Origin: JAIPAN01 sp040403555
Lineage (GTDB): Bacteria; Bacteroidota; Bacteroidia; Sphingobacteriales; Sphingobacteriaceae
Length of the DNA: 64,000 nt
Reading direction: 5' to 3'
NCBI GenBank assembly: GCA_040403555.1
Contig: JBBAKN010000001.1
Span: forward strand, 62,001-126,000
The notes below the pieces were generated by a model. The model made no database searches. It had not been told where the DNA came from and saw nothing but the letters and a program-made list of their open reading frames with translations. Shown here one piece after another: positions 1 through 7,961 of the stretch. How positions within the stretch are numbered: position 1 is the stretch's first letter; each line of letters begins with the position of its first letter. The position numbers and the translations under genes are program-made.

Positions 1-1
1 C

Positions 2-610
2 GGCTTAATTGTACAGTTACCCTTGCCAAAACATATCAATGCCGAAAAAGTGACCGATGCTATTGATTACCGCAAAGATGTTGATGGCTTTCATCCTATT
101 AATTTAGGTCGGATGCAACGCAATTTACCTTGCTTTATTCCGGCAACTCCATATGGTATTACCCTGCTTTTAGAAGAATATGCCATTGAAACTGCAGGTA
201 AACATTGTGTGGTGGTGGGCCGTAGCCAAATTGTGGGTTTACCTATGAGTATATTAATGGCTCGTAATGGCCATCCCGGGAATTGCACCGTTACGCTTTG
301 TCATAGTAAAACCGCCAATATTTCCCAATACACTCAAAAAGCTGATATTTTGGTAGTAGCCATTGGTAAAAAGAACTTTATCACCGCCGATATGGTAAAA
401 ACCGGAGCGGTAGTAATTGATGTGGGCATGAACCGAGAAGTATCAGATACAACTAAATCGGGTTATAAATTATATGGCGATGTAGATTTTGAGCAGGTAG
501 CTCCAAAATGTTCGTGGATAACTCCAGTACCAGGTGGTGTGGGTCTATTAACCATCATCGGCTTGCTAAAAAATACCTTAGCGGCCGCCAATAAATCTAT
601 TTACGCATAA
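2..610 (+). CDS. folD: FolD, methylenetetrahydrofolate dehydrogenase/cyclohydrolase (5' truncated)
   Basis: Bifunctional cytosolic enzyme of one-carbon metabolism that interconverts 5,10-methylene-THF and 10-formyl-THF with NADP. The reading frame is open from base 2, so the start lies outside the window; about 202 C-terminal residues of a usual ~290 are present. Visible FolD signatures are GLIVQLPLPKHI at the very start, the nucleotide-binding VVGRSQIVGLP loop, GAVVIDVGMNR, and the C-terminal PVPGGVGLLT motif (the usual form is PVPGGVGPMT). The TTG at 23 is internal and not a start. The queE start codon lies 2 bases after the stop, so the two genes are probably cotranscribed. Family assignment is secure. 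Confidence 0.96.
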   Translation, partial: GLIVQLPLPKHINAEKVTDAIDYRKDVDGFHPINLGRMQRNLPCFIPATPYGITLLLEEYAIETAGKHCVVVGRSQIVGLPMSILMARNGHPGNCTVTLCHSKTANISQYTQKADILVVAIGKKNFITADMVKTGAVVIDVGMNREVSDTTKSGYKLYGDVDFEQVAPKCSWITPVPGGVGLLTIIGLLKNTLAAANKSIYA

Positions 611-612
611 AT

Positions 613-1236
613 ATGGCACAACAAGTTCCCGAAGATGGCACGTTATTGCCCTTAATGGAAGAGTTTTACACCATTCAAGGAGAGGGTTTTCATACCGGTA
701 AAGCTGCCTATTTTATCCGTTTAGGGGGTTGCGATGTGGGTTGTCATTGGTGCGATGTGAAAGAAAGCTGGAATGCCGAATTACACCCGCTGACCTTGGC
801 CGACCAAATTGTAAAAAATGCCGAATGCTACCCGAGTAAAACCGTTGTAATAACCGGCGGTGAGCCTCTTTTATACAATTTAGATTACCTAACCACCCAA
901 TTGCAACAACGAGGCATTAAAACCTTTATAGAAACTTCAGGGGCCTATCCCCTTTCTGGGCATTGGGATTGGATTTGCCTTTCACCAAAGAAATTCAAAG
1001 GTCCACGTCCCGATATTTTGCCATTAGCTGGCGAATTAAAGGTAATTGTATTCAACACATCTGATTTTGCTTGGGCCGAAGAACATGCCCAACACGTTTC
1101 TCCCCAAACAAAGTTGTACCTTCAACCCGAATGGTCGAAAGCGGCAGAAATTACGCCTTCAATTATTGACTATGTAAAAGAAAATCCCCGCTGGGAAATA
1201 TCTTTACAAACGCATAAATATTTAAATATCCCTTAA
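613..1236 (+). CDS. queE: QueE, 7-carboxy-7-deazaguanine synthase
   Basis: Radical SAM enzyme that contracts the ring of 6-carboxy-tetrahydropterin to 7-carboxy-7-deazaguanine in queuosine (7-deazaguanine) biosynthesis. The 207-residue protein carries the [4Fe-4S] cysteines C40, C44 and C47 in GGCDVGCHWCD, preceded by the family's FYTIQGEGFHTG motif, and a GGEPLL motif for SAM binding. Length fits the family. It begins 2 bases after folD stops, so it is the second gene of that operon. queG, the last enzyme of the same pathway, is also in this window (30231-31163) but not linked to it. Confidence 0.95.
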   Translation: MAQQVPEDGTLLPLMEEFYTIQGEGFHTGKAAYFIRLGGCDVGCHWCDVKESWNAELHPLTLADQIVKNAECYPSKTVVITGGEPLLYNLDYLTTQLQQRGIKTFIETSGAYPLSGHWDWICLSPKKFKGPRPDILPLAGELKVIVFNTSDFAWAEEHAQHVSPQTKLYLQPEWSKAAEITPSIIDYVKENPRWEISLQTHKYLNIP

Positions 1237-1246
1237 AAAACCAATT

Positions 1247-1675
1247 ATGGAACAAAACTTCAAAAATCACGCACGCATGGTACCAGGCTACCATTATGTT
1301 TTAGGAACTCTTTTACTAGCTGGCTTAGGCGGTTCTATTGTAAACTTATGTCGCTCTGGTTATACAGAAGCGCATTACTCAGCTGCATTAATATGTTTAT
1401 TATTTCTGATTGCTATATTTCTTACCGCTTTTACCCGTTCTTTTTCACTAAAAGCGCAAGATAGAGCTATACGTGCCGAAGAAAATTTTAGACATTATGT
1501 ATTAACAGGTAAAGCCTTACCTAGTGCATTAAACATACGTCAGATTGTTGGTTTGCGTTTTGCTTCGGATGCAGAATTTCCGAAACTAGCTGAAAAAGCA
1601 GCAAAAGAAGGCTTATCTGAAAAAGCTATTAAACTTGAAATTAAAAACTGGAAAGCGGATAATTACCGAGTATAA
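1247..1675 (+). CDS. DUF6526-like membrane protein
   Basis: Small protein of 142 residues with two hydrophobic segments (about residues 16-32 and 44-63) followed by a charged cytoplasmic-looking tail with helical, lysine-rich sequence. The N-terminus (EQNFKNHARMVPGYHYV) resembles the Bacteroidota family DUF6526 as I remember it; no function is known to me. It follows queE by 10 bases, so it is likely the last gene of the folD-queE operon, and a bidirectional terminator follows at 1693-1734. The assignment to DUF6526 is from memory of the family pattern, not from a search. Confidence 0.7.
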   Translation: MEQNFKNHARMVPGYHYVLGTLLLAGLGGSIVNLCRSGYTEAHYSAALICLLFLIAIFLTAFTRSFSLKAQDRAIRAEENFRHYVLTGKALPSALNIRQIVGLRFASDAEFPKLAEKAAKEGLSEKAIKLEIKNWKADNYRV

Positions 1676-1692
1676 TTTCCAATTTATAAAAC

Positions 1693-1734
1693 AAAAAATC
1701 CCCATGCAGTACAAAAACTCATGGGGATTTTTTT
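1693..1734. terminator. Bidirectional intrinsic terminator between DUF6526 gene and kdsA
   Basis: Stem ATCCCCATG (1698-1706) pairs with CATGGGGAT (1720-1728) around a 13-base loop, flanked by six A on one side and a run of T on the other, so it can end transcripts from both converging units. Confidence 0.85.
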
Positions 1735-1747
1735 ATAGAATATGGTT

Positions 1748-2563
1748 TTACAAAATAGATTCGCGAATACGAACCAATTTGGTTAATAGTGTTTCTAAAT
1801 TATCTAAATGCAACATATTGGCACCATCGGATTTGGCTTGTGAGGGTTCGGGATGGGTTTCGATGAACAAGCCATCGGCCCCAACTGCAATTGCCGCTTT
1901 GGCAATGGTTTCAATTAAAGCAGGTTTACCGCCGGTAACGCCTGAACCCTGATTGGGTTGTTGCAACGAGTGGGTGCAATCCATTACTACCGGTACGCCA
2001 AATTCACGCATTTCCGGAATGCCTCTAAAATCAACAATTAAGTCTTGGTAACCGAAGGTGTTTCCTCTATCGGTTAAAATTACGTTTGGGTTGCCTGAAT
2101 CTTTTACCTTATCTACGGCAAACTTCATAGAACCAGCCGATAAAAATTGGCCCTTTTTAATATTGATTACCTTTCCGGTTTTAGCAGCAGCTACTAATAA
2201 ATCAGTTTGGCGGCATAAAAATGCGGGGATTTGCAATACATCTACATAGGCTGCAGCCATAGCAGCTTCGCTACTTTCGTGTATATCGGTTACAGTAGGT
2301 ACGCCAAATTCTTTACTCACTTTAGCCAATATTTTCAAGGCTTTTTCATCGCCAATACCCGTAAAAGTATCTACTCTAGAACGGTTGGCTTTACGGTACG
2401 AACCTTTGAAAATATAGGGTATGTGTAATTTATCGGTTATGGTAATTATACTTTCGGCAATTCGTAGAGCCATATCTTCGCTTTCAATAGCACATGGTCC
2501 GGCCATTAAAAAAAAGTTTTTACTGTCGGTAAATTTGATTTGGGGGATATTCTGTATAGTCAT
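1748..2563 (-). CDS. kdsA: KdsA, 3-deoxy-8-phosphooctulonate synthase
   Basis: Condenses phosphoenolpyruvate with arabinose-5-phosphate to Kdo-8-phosphate, the committed step to the Kdo sugar of LPS; cytosolic TIM barrel. The 271-residue protein has the family's LMAGPCAIESE motif at residues 19-29, the arabinose-5-phosphate loop FKGSYRKANRS, the QIPAFLCRQTDLL segment and the DCTHSLQQP motif. The cysteine in AGPCAIES is shared by both metal-dependent and independent forms, so I do not assign the class. It sits directly behind recQ (start codon adjoins the recQ stop codon), suggesting cotranscription although the functions are unrelated. kdsD (4853-5818) supplies its substrate. Confidence 0.96.
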   Translation of the reverse strand: MTIQNIPQIKFTDSKNFFLMAGPCAIESEDMALRIAESIITITDKLHIPYIFKGSYRKANRSRVDTFTGIGDEKALKILAKVSKEFGVPTVTDIHESSEAAMAAAYVDVLQIPAFLCRQTDLLVAAAKTGKVINIKKGQFLSAGSMKFAVDKVKDSGNPNVILTDRGNTFGYQDLIVDFRGIPEMREFGVPVVMDCTHSLQQPNQGSGVTGGKPALIETIAKAAIAVGADGLFIETHPEPSQAKSDGANMLHLDNLETLLTKLVRIRESIL

Positions 2564-4753
2564 TTAGTTTCCTAATTCTGATAAAAATTTGATACGCATT
2601 AACTGAATTTCTTCACGTGTATAATCCTCTTCACCCAATTCGTTTAGGGCATTGTCAATGTCGTCGTTTTCTGCTTGGCGAAAATAATCATAAACTTCGT
2701 CTTGTCTATCTTCATCAATCATTTCATCAATGTAATAGTTTAAATTCAGCTTGGTACCCGAATTCACAATCATATCAATTTCGTTCAATATATCTGCATA
2801 ACTTAAACCTTTAGCCGAAGCAATGTCTTCTAATGCCAATTGGCGGTCGATATTTTGGATAATAGATACTTTTAAAGCCGATTTATTGGCCGCACTCTTA
2901 ATCACTAAATCTATCGGACGATCGATATCATTTTCTTCTACGTAGCTCTTAATAAGGGAGGCGAAAGGAGAACCAAATTTTGAGGCTTTACCATTTCCAA
3001 CCCCCGATATTTGCTTCAACTCCTCTAAATTGATAGGGTAATGTGTACACATTTCCTCCAAGGAAGGGTCTTGAAAAATAACGAAAGGTGGCAAATTTTG
3101 CTGTTTAGATATTTTCTTGCGCAAATCTCTAAGCAGTTGAAGTAATTCGGTATCTAAGGCTGCAGTACCTTGTGCGGCTTGCTCATCGCTATCTTCCTCG
3201 GTACTTTCCATAGGTTTGTTTAACACAAAACGCAGCGAATGCGGGTTTTCGATAAAGTTTTTACCCAATTTGGTAAACTTTAATAAGCCGTAATTATCAA
3301 TATCTTTAAACAAGAAATTATTTAAAACAGCTTGTCTAATAAGCGATTTCCAAAGCAATTCTCCATCGTCTTTACCTGAGCCAAAAAATTCGTGTTGGTT
3401 ATGGCTATAAGAAGATATTTGTTGATTATCTATACCCAACATCACGTTTAGGTAATACAAATCGTCGAATTTTTCACCTACCTCATTAATAAAAGTGAGT
3501 AGTTTGTGTAAGTGTATTTCGGCATCAAAATGCTGAATGGGGTTACGGCAATTATCACACATGCCGTTGCAGCCCGTTTCATTAAAGTTTTCGCCAAAAT
3601 AATGCAGTATTTGCTTACGTCGGCACACACCAGATTCAGAATAATCTATTACCTCTTTTAAAATTTGGGTGCCAATTTCTCTTTCAGAAACGGGCTTATC
3701 TTTCATAAACTTGGTCAGTTTATTAATATCTTTTTCAGAATAAAAAGCTACACATACGCCTTCACCACCATCTCTGCCAGCTCTACCTGTTTCTTGGTAG
3801 TAACCTTCCATACTTTTCGGAATATCGTGGTGAATTACAAAACGTACATCGGGTTTATCAATACCCATACCAAATGCTATAGTGGCTACTATAACATCTA
3901 CATCTTCCATTAAAAAGGCGTCTTGTGTATCGGCACGGGTTTTGGGTTCTAAGCCGGCATGATAAGGCAAGGCTTTAATACCATTTAATTTGAGAGCCTC
4001 GGCTATTTCCTCTACTTTTTTACGACTTAAACAATATACAATACCCGATTTTCCGGGCTGGGTTTTAATGTAGCGAATCATTTCTTTCACTACATCTCTC
4101 TTTGGACGTACTTCGTAGTATAAATTAGGTCTATTAAACGATGACTTATACAAAACCGCATCAGTCATTTGTAGGTTCTTCTGAATATCTTGCTGCACTT
4201 TAGGTGTAGCCGTAGCCGTTAGAGCAATAATGGGAATATCTTCCCCTAAAATATTAATTACTTGACGTATTTTACGGTATTCGGGTCTAAAATCATGGCC
4301 CCATTCTGAAATACAATGTGCCTCGTCAACCGCTACAAATGAAATAGGAATGAGTTTTAAGAACTCCATATTCTCAGCTTTAGCCAAAGATTCGGGTGCC
4401 ACATAGAGCAATTTGGTATCGCCTTTTAAAATATCTTGTTTAACCTGTGTAATTTCTGTTTTATTGAGCGATGAATTTAGAAAATGAGCAATGTGATTAT
4501 TGCCCCCAAATGCTCTTAATTGATCTACCTGATTCTTCATCAAGGCAATTAAGGGCGAAATAACAATGGCAGTACCCTCACTCATTAAAGCGGGTAATTG
4601 GTAGCAAATAGACTTACCGCCACCAGTAGGCATAATCACAAAGCTATCTTGCTTTTGCAAAATACTTGTAATAATTGCTTCCTGTTCGCCTTTGAAATTA
4701 TCAAAGCCAAAGAAATGCTGTAAGTTGTCAAATAATGACTTTTTTACCTCCAT
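2564..4753 (-). CDS. recQ: RecQ, ATP-dependent DNA helicase
   Basis: 3'-5' superfamily 2 DNA helicase for recombination and repair. In the 729 residues: Walker A MPTGGGKS (41-48), DEAH box (143-146), TATATP motif III, a helicase C-terminal domain with QETGRAGRDG, a RecQ zinc-binding region with Cys residues in GVCRRKQ and CNGMCDNC, a winged-helix domain, and an HRDC domain around residues 535-610. About 110 further acidic, helical residues follow HRDC, as is common in Bacteroidota RecQ. The ATG at 4753 fits the usual N-terminus. The 99-base gap to kdsD is divergent and must hold both promoters; I see no good TAnnTTTG for recQ itself. Confidence 0.96.
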   Translation of the reverse strand: MEVKKSLFDNLQHFFGFDNFKGEQEAIITSILQKQDSFVIMPTGGGKSICYQLPALMSEGTAIVISPLIALMKNQVDQLRAFGGNNHIAHFLNSSLNKTEITQVKQDILKGDTKLLYVAPESLAKAENMEFLKLIPISFVAVDEAHCISEWGHDFRPEYRKIRQVINILGEDIPIIALTATATPKVQQDIQKNLQMTDAVLYKSSFNRPNLYYEVRPKRDVVKEMIRYIKTQPGKSGIVYCLSRKKVEEIAEALKLNGIKALPYHAGLEPKTRADTQDAFLMEDVDVIVATIAFGMGIDKPDVRFVIHHDIPKSMEGYYQETGRAGRDGGEGVCVAFYSEKDINKLTKFMKDKPVSEREIGTQILKEVIDYSESGVCRRKQILHYFGENFNETGCNGMCDNCRNPIQHFDAEIHLHKLLTFINEVGEKFDDLYYLNVMLGIDNQQISSYSHNQHEFFGSGKDDGELLWKSLIRQAVLNNFLFKDIDNYGLLKFTKLGKNFIENPHSLRFVLNKPMESTEEDSDEQAAQGTAALDTELLQLLRDLRKKISKQQNLPPFVIFQDPSLEEMCTHYPINLEELKQISGVGNGKASKFGSPFASLIKSYVEENDIDRPIDLVIKSAANKSALKVSIIQNIDRQLALEDIASAKGLSYADILNEIDMIVNSGTKLNLNYYIDEMIDEDRQDEVYDYFRQAENDDIDNALNELGEEDYTREEIQLMRIKFLSELGN

Positions 4754-4810
4754 TGGATACCCTTAAAGGGAAATATTAAGATTTGTATAATATTAACTCT
4801 GAAAATAACA

Positions 4811-4818
4811 TAAATTTG
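4811..4818 (+). promoter_or_regulatory. Candidate -7 element of kdsD
   Basis: TAAATTTG matches the Bacteroidota -7 consensus TAnnTTTG 34 bases before the kdsD start. No TTG lies at the expected -33 distance, so only the -7 box is supported. Confidence 0.55.
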
Positions 4819-4852
4819 TCGGATTATCAGCAATTCTCTAAAAATATTACAC

Positions 4853-5818
4853 TTGAAAGAAAGAGACGATATACTAAGATTGGCAAAAAATGCCTTAAAG
4901 CTCGAAATTGAAGGCATTCAGCAAGTTTCTGATAGCCTAAACATCGACTTTGTAAAATCGGTAAATGCCATTTTAACTAGCAAAGGACGTGTTGTTATAA
5001 CCGGTATTGGTAAAAGTGCTATTATAGCCCAAAAAATTGTAGCTACACTGAATTCTACGGGCACACCTGCTCTGTTTATGCATGCTGCAGATGCCATTCA
5101 TGGTGATTTAGGTATGATTAGGCAAGATGATGTGGTTATATGTATCTCTAAAAGTGGCAATACACCCGAAATTAAAGTACTTACTCCCCTATTAAAACAA
5201 ACTGGAAATATATTAATTGGCATAGTAGGCGATACGAATTCTTTTTTGGCTAAACAGGCCAATTTAGTACTAGATACCACTACTGCTCAAGAAGCTTGTC
5301 CACATAATTTAGCTCCTACCACTAGCACCACCGCACAATTAGCTATGGGCGATGCTTTAGCGGTATGTTTGCTAGAAAGTAGGGCGTTTACGAGTGCGGA
5401 TTTTGCTCGTTTTCATCCCGGTGGTGCCTTAGGTAAACGTTTATACTTAAAAGTTGGTGATTTAGCTACCCAAAACGAAAAACCACAGGTTTCTTCAAAC
5501 ACACCGGTAAAAGAGGTATTATTAGAAATTACAAAAAACCGATTAGGAGCTGCAGCTGTAGTAGAAAATTCTAATTTAGTTGGTGTAATTACCGATGGGG
5601 ATATTCGTAGAATGTTAGAAAAAGGGCAGTTTTCTGAAACATTTACCGCCAAGGATATTATGGGAACAAATCCAAAAACAATTGATGCTAGTGCATTAGC
5701 CGTAGATGCGTTACAACAGATGAGATCTCTTCATATTTCTCAAATTTTGGTAATCGAAAATGGGGTTTATGCTGGCATTGTGCATCTTCACGATTTACTA
5801 AAAGAAGGAATTATCTAA
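4853..5818 (+). CDS. kdsD: KdsD/KpsF, arabinose-5-phosphate isomerase
   Basis: Isomerises ribulose-5-phosphate to arabinose-5-phosphate, the first step of Kdo synthesis. The 321 residues comprise a SIS sugar-isomerase domain (about 30-180, with GIGKSAIIAQKI and ISKSGNTPEI) and two CBS domains (about 205-320, with GVITDGDIRRML), the standard KpsF/GutQ layout. The start is TTG at 4853; there is no in-frame ATG before the HAADAIHGDLG region deep in the SIS domain, so TTG is required to give full length. manC follows after 9 bases, making a two-gene sugar-phosphate unit. kdsA and kdsB are nearby but in other operons. Confidence 0.93.
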   Translation: MKERDDILRLAKNALKLEIEGIQQVSDSLNIDFVKSVNAILTSKGRVVITGIGKSAIIAQKIVATLNSTGTPALFMHAADAIHGDLGMIRQDDVVICISKSGNTPEIKVLTPLLKQTGNILIGIVGDTNSFLAKQANLVLDTTTAQEACPHNLAPTTSTTAQLAMGDALAVCLLESRAFTSADFARFHPGGALGKRLYLKVGDLATQNEKPQVSSNTPVKEVLLEITKNRLGAAAVVENSNLVGVITDGDIRRMLEKGQFSETFTAKDIMGTNPKTIDASALAVDALQQMRSLHISQILVIENGVYAGIVHLHDLLKEGII

Positions 5819-5827
5819 TTCTCAAGC

Positions 5828-6910
5828 ATGAAGAATTACTATGTATTAATTATGGCTGGTGGAGTTGGAAGTCGGTTTTGGCCCATCAGCAGAACTGCCC
5901 ATCCAAAGCAATTTATCGATATTTTAGGTACTGGAAAAACGCTTATACAAAGTACATACGATCGTTTTGCTAAGTTTATCCCGCAAGAAAATATTTTCAT
6001 TGCTACCAATGATCAATACCTTAGTTTGGTAAAAGAGCAGCTGCCAACTATTACCGACAAACAAGTTTTAACCGAACCTGTGATGCGCAATACCGCACCT
6101 TGCATTGCCTATGCGATGTATAAAATACGCCAAATAAATCCAGATGCGGTGGTAGTAGTAGCTCCTTCAGACCATTTAATACTTGAAGAAAATGTATTTA
6201 AAGAGGTTATTATCAATTCTTTATACACTGCAAGTATAGAAGATTGTTTAATAACATTGGGTATTAAACCTTCAAGACCCGATACTGGATATGGGTACAT
6301 TCAATACACCACCAAAGCATTAAATGAGAACTTTTTTAAAGTAAAAACCTTCACTGAAAAACCCGATTTAGAGATTGCTAAATCGTTTTTACAAAGTGGC
6401 GACTTTTTATGGAATGCGGGTATTTTCGTATGGTCGGTTAAAAACATACTGCATGCCTTTACTTTGCACTTACCGGAAATGAACCAAATTTTCAAAGAAG
6501 GCATAGGAGCCTACAATGGTATGAAAGAGCGTGAATTTATACAAACAGCCTATTATCAGTGTACCAATATCTCTATTGATTATGGGATTATGGAGAAAGC
6601 AGATAATGTGTACGTTACTCCTGCTGCATTTGGCTGGTCCGATTTAGGTACATGGGCATCGGTTTATGAATTGTCTGAGAAAGATTATGTGGGCAATGCC
6701 GTAGTACCCGAAAAAAGCGTCATGATGTATGATTCTTCAAACTGTATGGTGCACGTACCCAAAAATAAATTGGTGGTTTTACAAGGCTTACATGACTTTA
6801 TTGTGGTAGAACAGCATAACATGCTACTCATTTGCCCAAGAGATGAGGAGCAAAATGTAAAGAAAATAGTGGCGGACGTAAAAGAGCGTTTTGGGCCAGA
6901 CTTTATTTAG
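5828..6910 (+). CDS. manC: ManC, mannose-1-phosphate guanylyltransferase
   Basis: Makes GDP-mannose from mannose-1-phosphate and GTP for surface polysaccharide and fucose synthesis. The 360 residues match a stand-alone nucleotidyltransferase: MAGGVGSRFWPISR nucleotide-binding signature at residues 9-22 with PKQF after it, VVAPSDHLI, FTEKPD, WNAGIFVW and the FGWSDLGTW motif. The phosphomannose isomerase domain of the bifunctional enzymes is absent, consistent with this length. Second gene of the kdsD unit. Its last 8 bases overlap the 3' end of rlmB on the other strand. Confidence 0.95.
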   Translation: MKNYYVLIMAGGVGSRFWPISRTAHPKQFIDILGTGKTLIQSTYDRFAKFIPQENIFIATNDQYLSLVKEQLPTITDKQVLTEPVMRNTAPCIAYAMYKIRQINPDAVVVVAPSDHLILEENVFKEVIINSLYTASIEDCLITLGIKPSRPDTGYGYIQYTTKALNENFFKVKTFTEKPDLEIAKSFLQSGDFLWNAGIFVWSVKNILHAFTLHLPEMNQIFKEGIGAYNGMKEREFIQTAYYQCTNISIDYGIMEKADNVYVTPAAFGWSDLGTWASVYELSEKDYVGNAVVPEKSVMMYDSSNCMVHVPKNKLVVLQGLHDFIVVEQHNMLLICPRDEEQNVKKIVADVKERFGPDFI

Positions 6911-7673
6911 CCAGGATACGCTGACGAACAGCCTCGTATAAAATTACCCCTGCCGAAACAGATACATTTAACGATTCAATTTCTCCAAATAGCGGAATTT
7001 TGGCCAAATGATCAGAAATTCGAATCAATTCATCGGAAATACCATCATCTTCTGATCCCATAATAATGGCTGTTGGGGCCGTATAATCTGGTGTATATAA
7101 AAGTTCCTCAGTTTTTTCGGTACAAGCTACCAATTGCAAACCCGATGCTTGTAAGAAACGAGCTACTTTCTGTAAATTATCGTGGCGGCAAACCGGTAAG
7201 GTATACAAGGCACCTGCCGAGGTTTTAATCGTATCTGGGTTAATTTGTGCAGATCCTTTGATTGGAACAACCAGTGCATGTACCCCAGAGCAAGCAGCCG
7301 TACGGGCTATAGCACCCATATTTCGCACATCGGTAATGCCATCTAATACTAAAATAAGCGGCGTTTCACCTTTTTCATATATAGCTGGAATAATATCTTC
7401 TATTTGGTGATACGTAATTGGCGATATAAAAGCAACTACGCCTTGGTGATTCTTTGCAGTTAAACGATTCAGTTTTTCTACTGGCACTAATTGGGCAGAA
7501 AGTTGATATTCGTTCATCAACTCTCTAAGTTCATGAAACAATTCTCCTCTTAAGCCCCGCTGAATGTAAATACTTTCCATTTCTTGGCCGCTTTTAATGG
7601 CCTCTATAACGGCACGTATGCCAAATACCAATTGATTGTTTTCTCGTTTAGGTAGAAATGAATATGTGTACAT
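6903..7673 (-). CDS. rlmB: RlmB-like 23S rRNA 2'-O-ribose methyltransferase (SpoU/TrmH)
   Basis: SAM-dependent SPOUT enzyme expected to methylate the ribose of 23S rRNA G2251 (E. coli numbering). The 256 residues have an N-terminal substrate-binding domain (LVFGIRAVIEAIKSG, residues 15-29) and the three SPOUT motifs: DVRNMGAIARTA, AIIMGSEDDGISDEL and IPLFGEIESLNVSVSAGV at the knot. Length fits RlmB rather than short TrmL-type proteins. Transcribed convergently to manC with an 8-base overlap, and divergently from dnaB. The -7 box at 7693-7700 predicts a leader of about 15 bases. The exact rRNA site is inferred from the family. Confidence 0.9.
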   Translation of the reverse strand: MYTYSFLPKRENNQLVFGIRAVIEAIKSGQEMESIYIQRGLRGELFHELRELMNEYQLSAQLVPVEKLNRLTAKNHQGVVAFISPITYHQIEDIIPAIYEKGETPLILVLDGITDVRNMGAIARTAACSGVHALVVPIKGSAQINPDTIKTSAGALYTLPVCRHDNLQKVARFLQASGLQLVACTEKTEELLYTPDYTAPTAIIMGSEDDGISDELIRISDHLAKIPLFGEIESLNVSVSAGVILYEAVRQRILAK

Positions 7674-7692
7674 GGCTTAGAATATATATATT

Positions 7693-7700
7693 CAAAGGTA
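7693..7700 (-). promoter_or_regulatory. -7 element of rlmB
   Basis: On the minus strand this reads TACCTTTG, matching TAnnTTTG, 19 bases before the rlmB ATG. No clear -33 TTTG was found at the right distance. Confidence 0.6.
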
Positions 7701-7948
7701 CGTATATTTTAAAAAACCGGCTATTAATCGTAATTTTAAACTAAAGGTTAAAGTCATTTTCAACAATTGTCAAAATTTTACACATAGTCCATTTAAGTGT
7801 ATATATCTTATTTAGTGGCTATTTGCTAACAGCTTATTCACATGGCTTGTGGAAAACCACCTTTAAAAAAATGAGCATGTAGGCACATTGGAATTTTCGT
7901 GCCTTAAGCGTGTGCAGAACTTAACCATAACACTACCTGCTAATTCTA

Positions 7949-7956
7949 TATTTTTG
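7949..7956 (+). promoter_or_regulatory. -7 element of dnaB, leaderless arrangement
   Basis: TATTTTTG matches TAnnTTTG and ends 5 bases before the dnaB ATG, so transcription should begin at or just before the start codon. Confidence 0.6.
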
Positions 7957-7961
7957 AAATC

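Larger units (their letters stand above)
7674..7961. other. Intergenic region rlmB-dnaB with DnaA-box-like sites
   Basis: No gene fits in these 288 bases. The region holds a promoter at each end and three DnaA-box-like nonamers: TTTTACACA (7776-7784, one mismatch to TTATNCACA), TTATTCACA (7834-7842, perfect) and, on the minus strand, TTTTCCACA (7848-7856, one mismatch). AT-rich runs flank them. It may be a DnaA-regulated control region for dnaB; an origin is possible but unproven. A single perfect nonamer is expected by chance in a window this size, so the argument rests on clustering. Confidence 0.35.

Noticed and set aside
7776..7856. Chromosomal origin at the dnaB upstream region
   Set aside because: DnaA-like nonamers alone are too weak; no clear unwinding element, dnaA or dnaN neighbour or strand-skew evidence available. 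Kept only as a candidate site.
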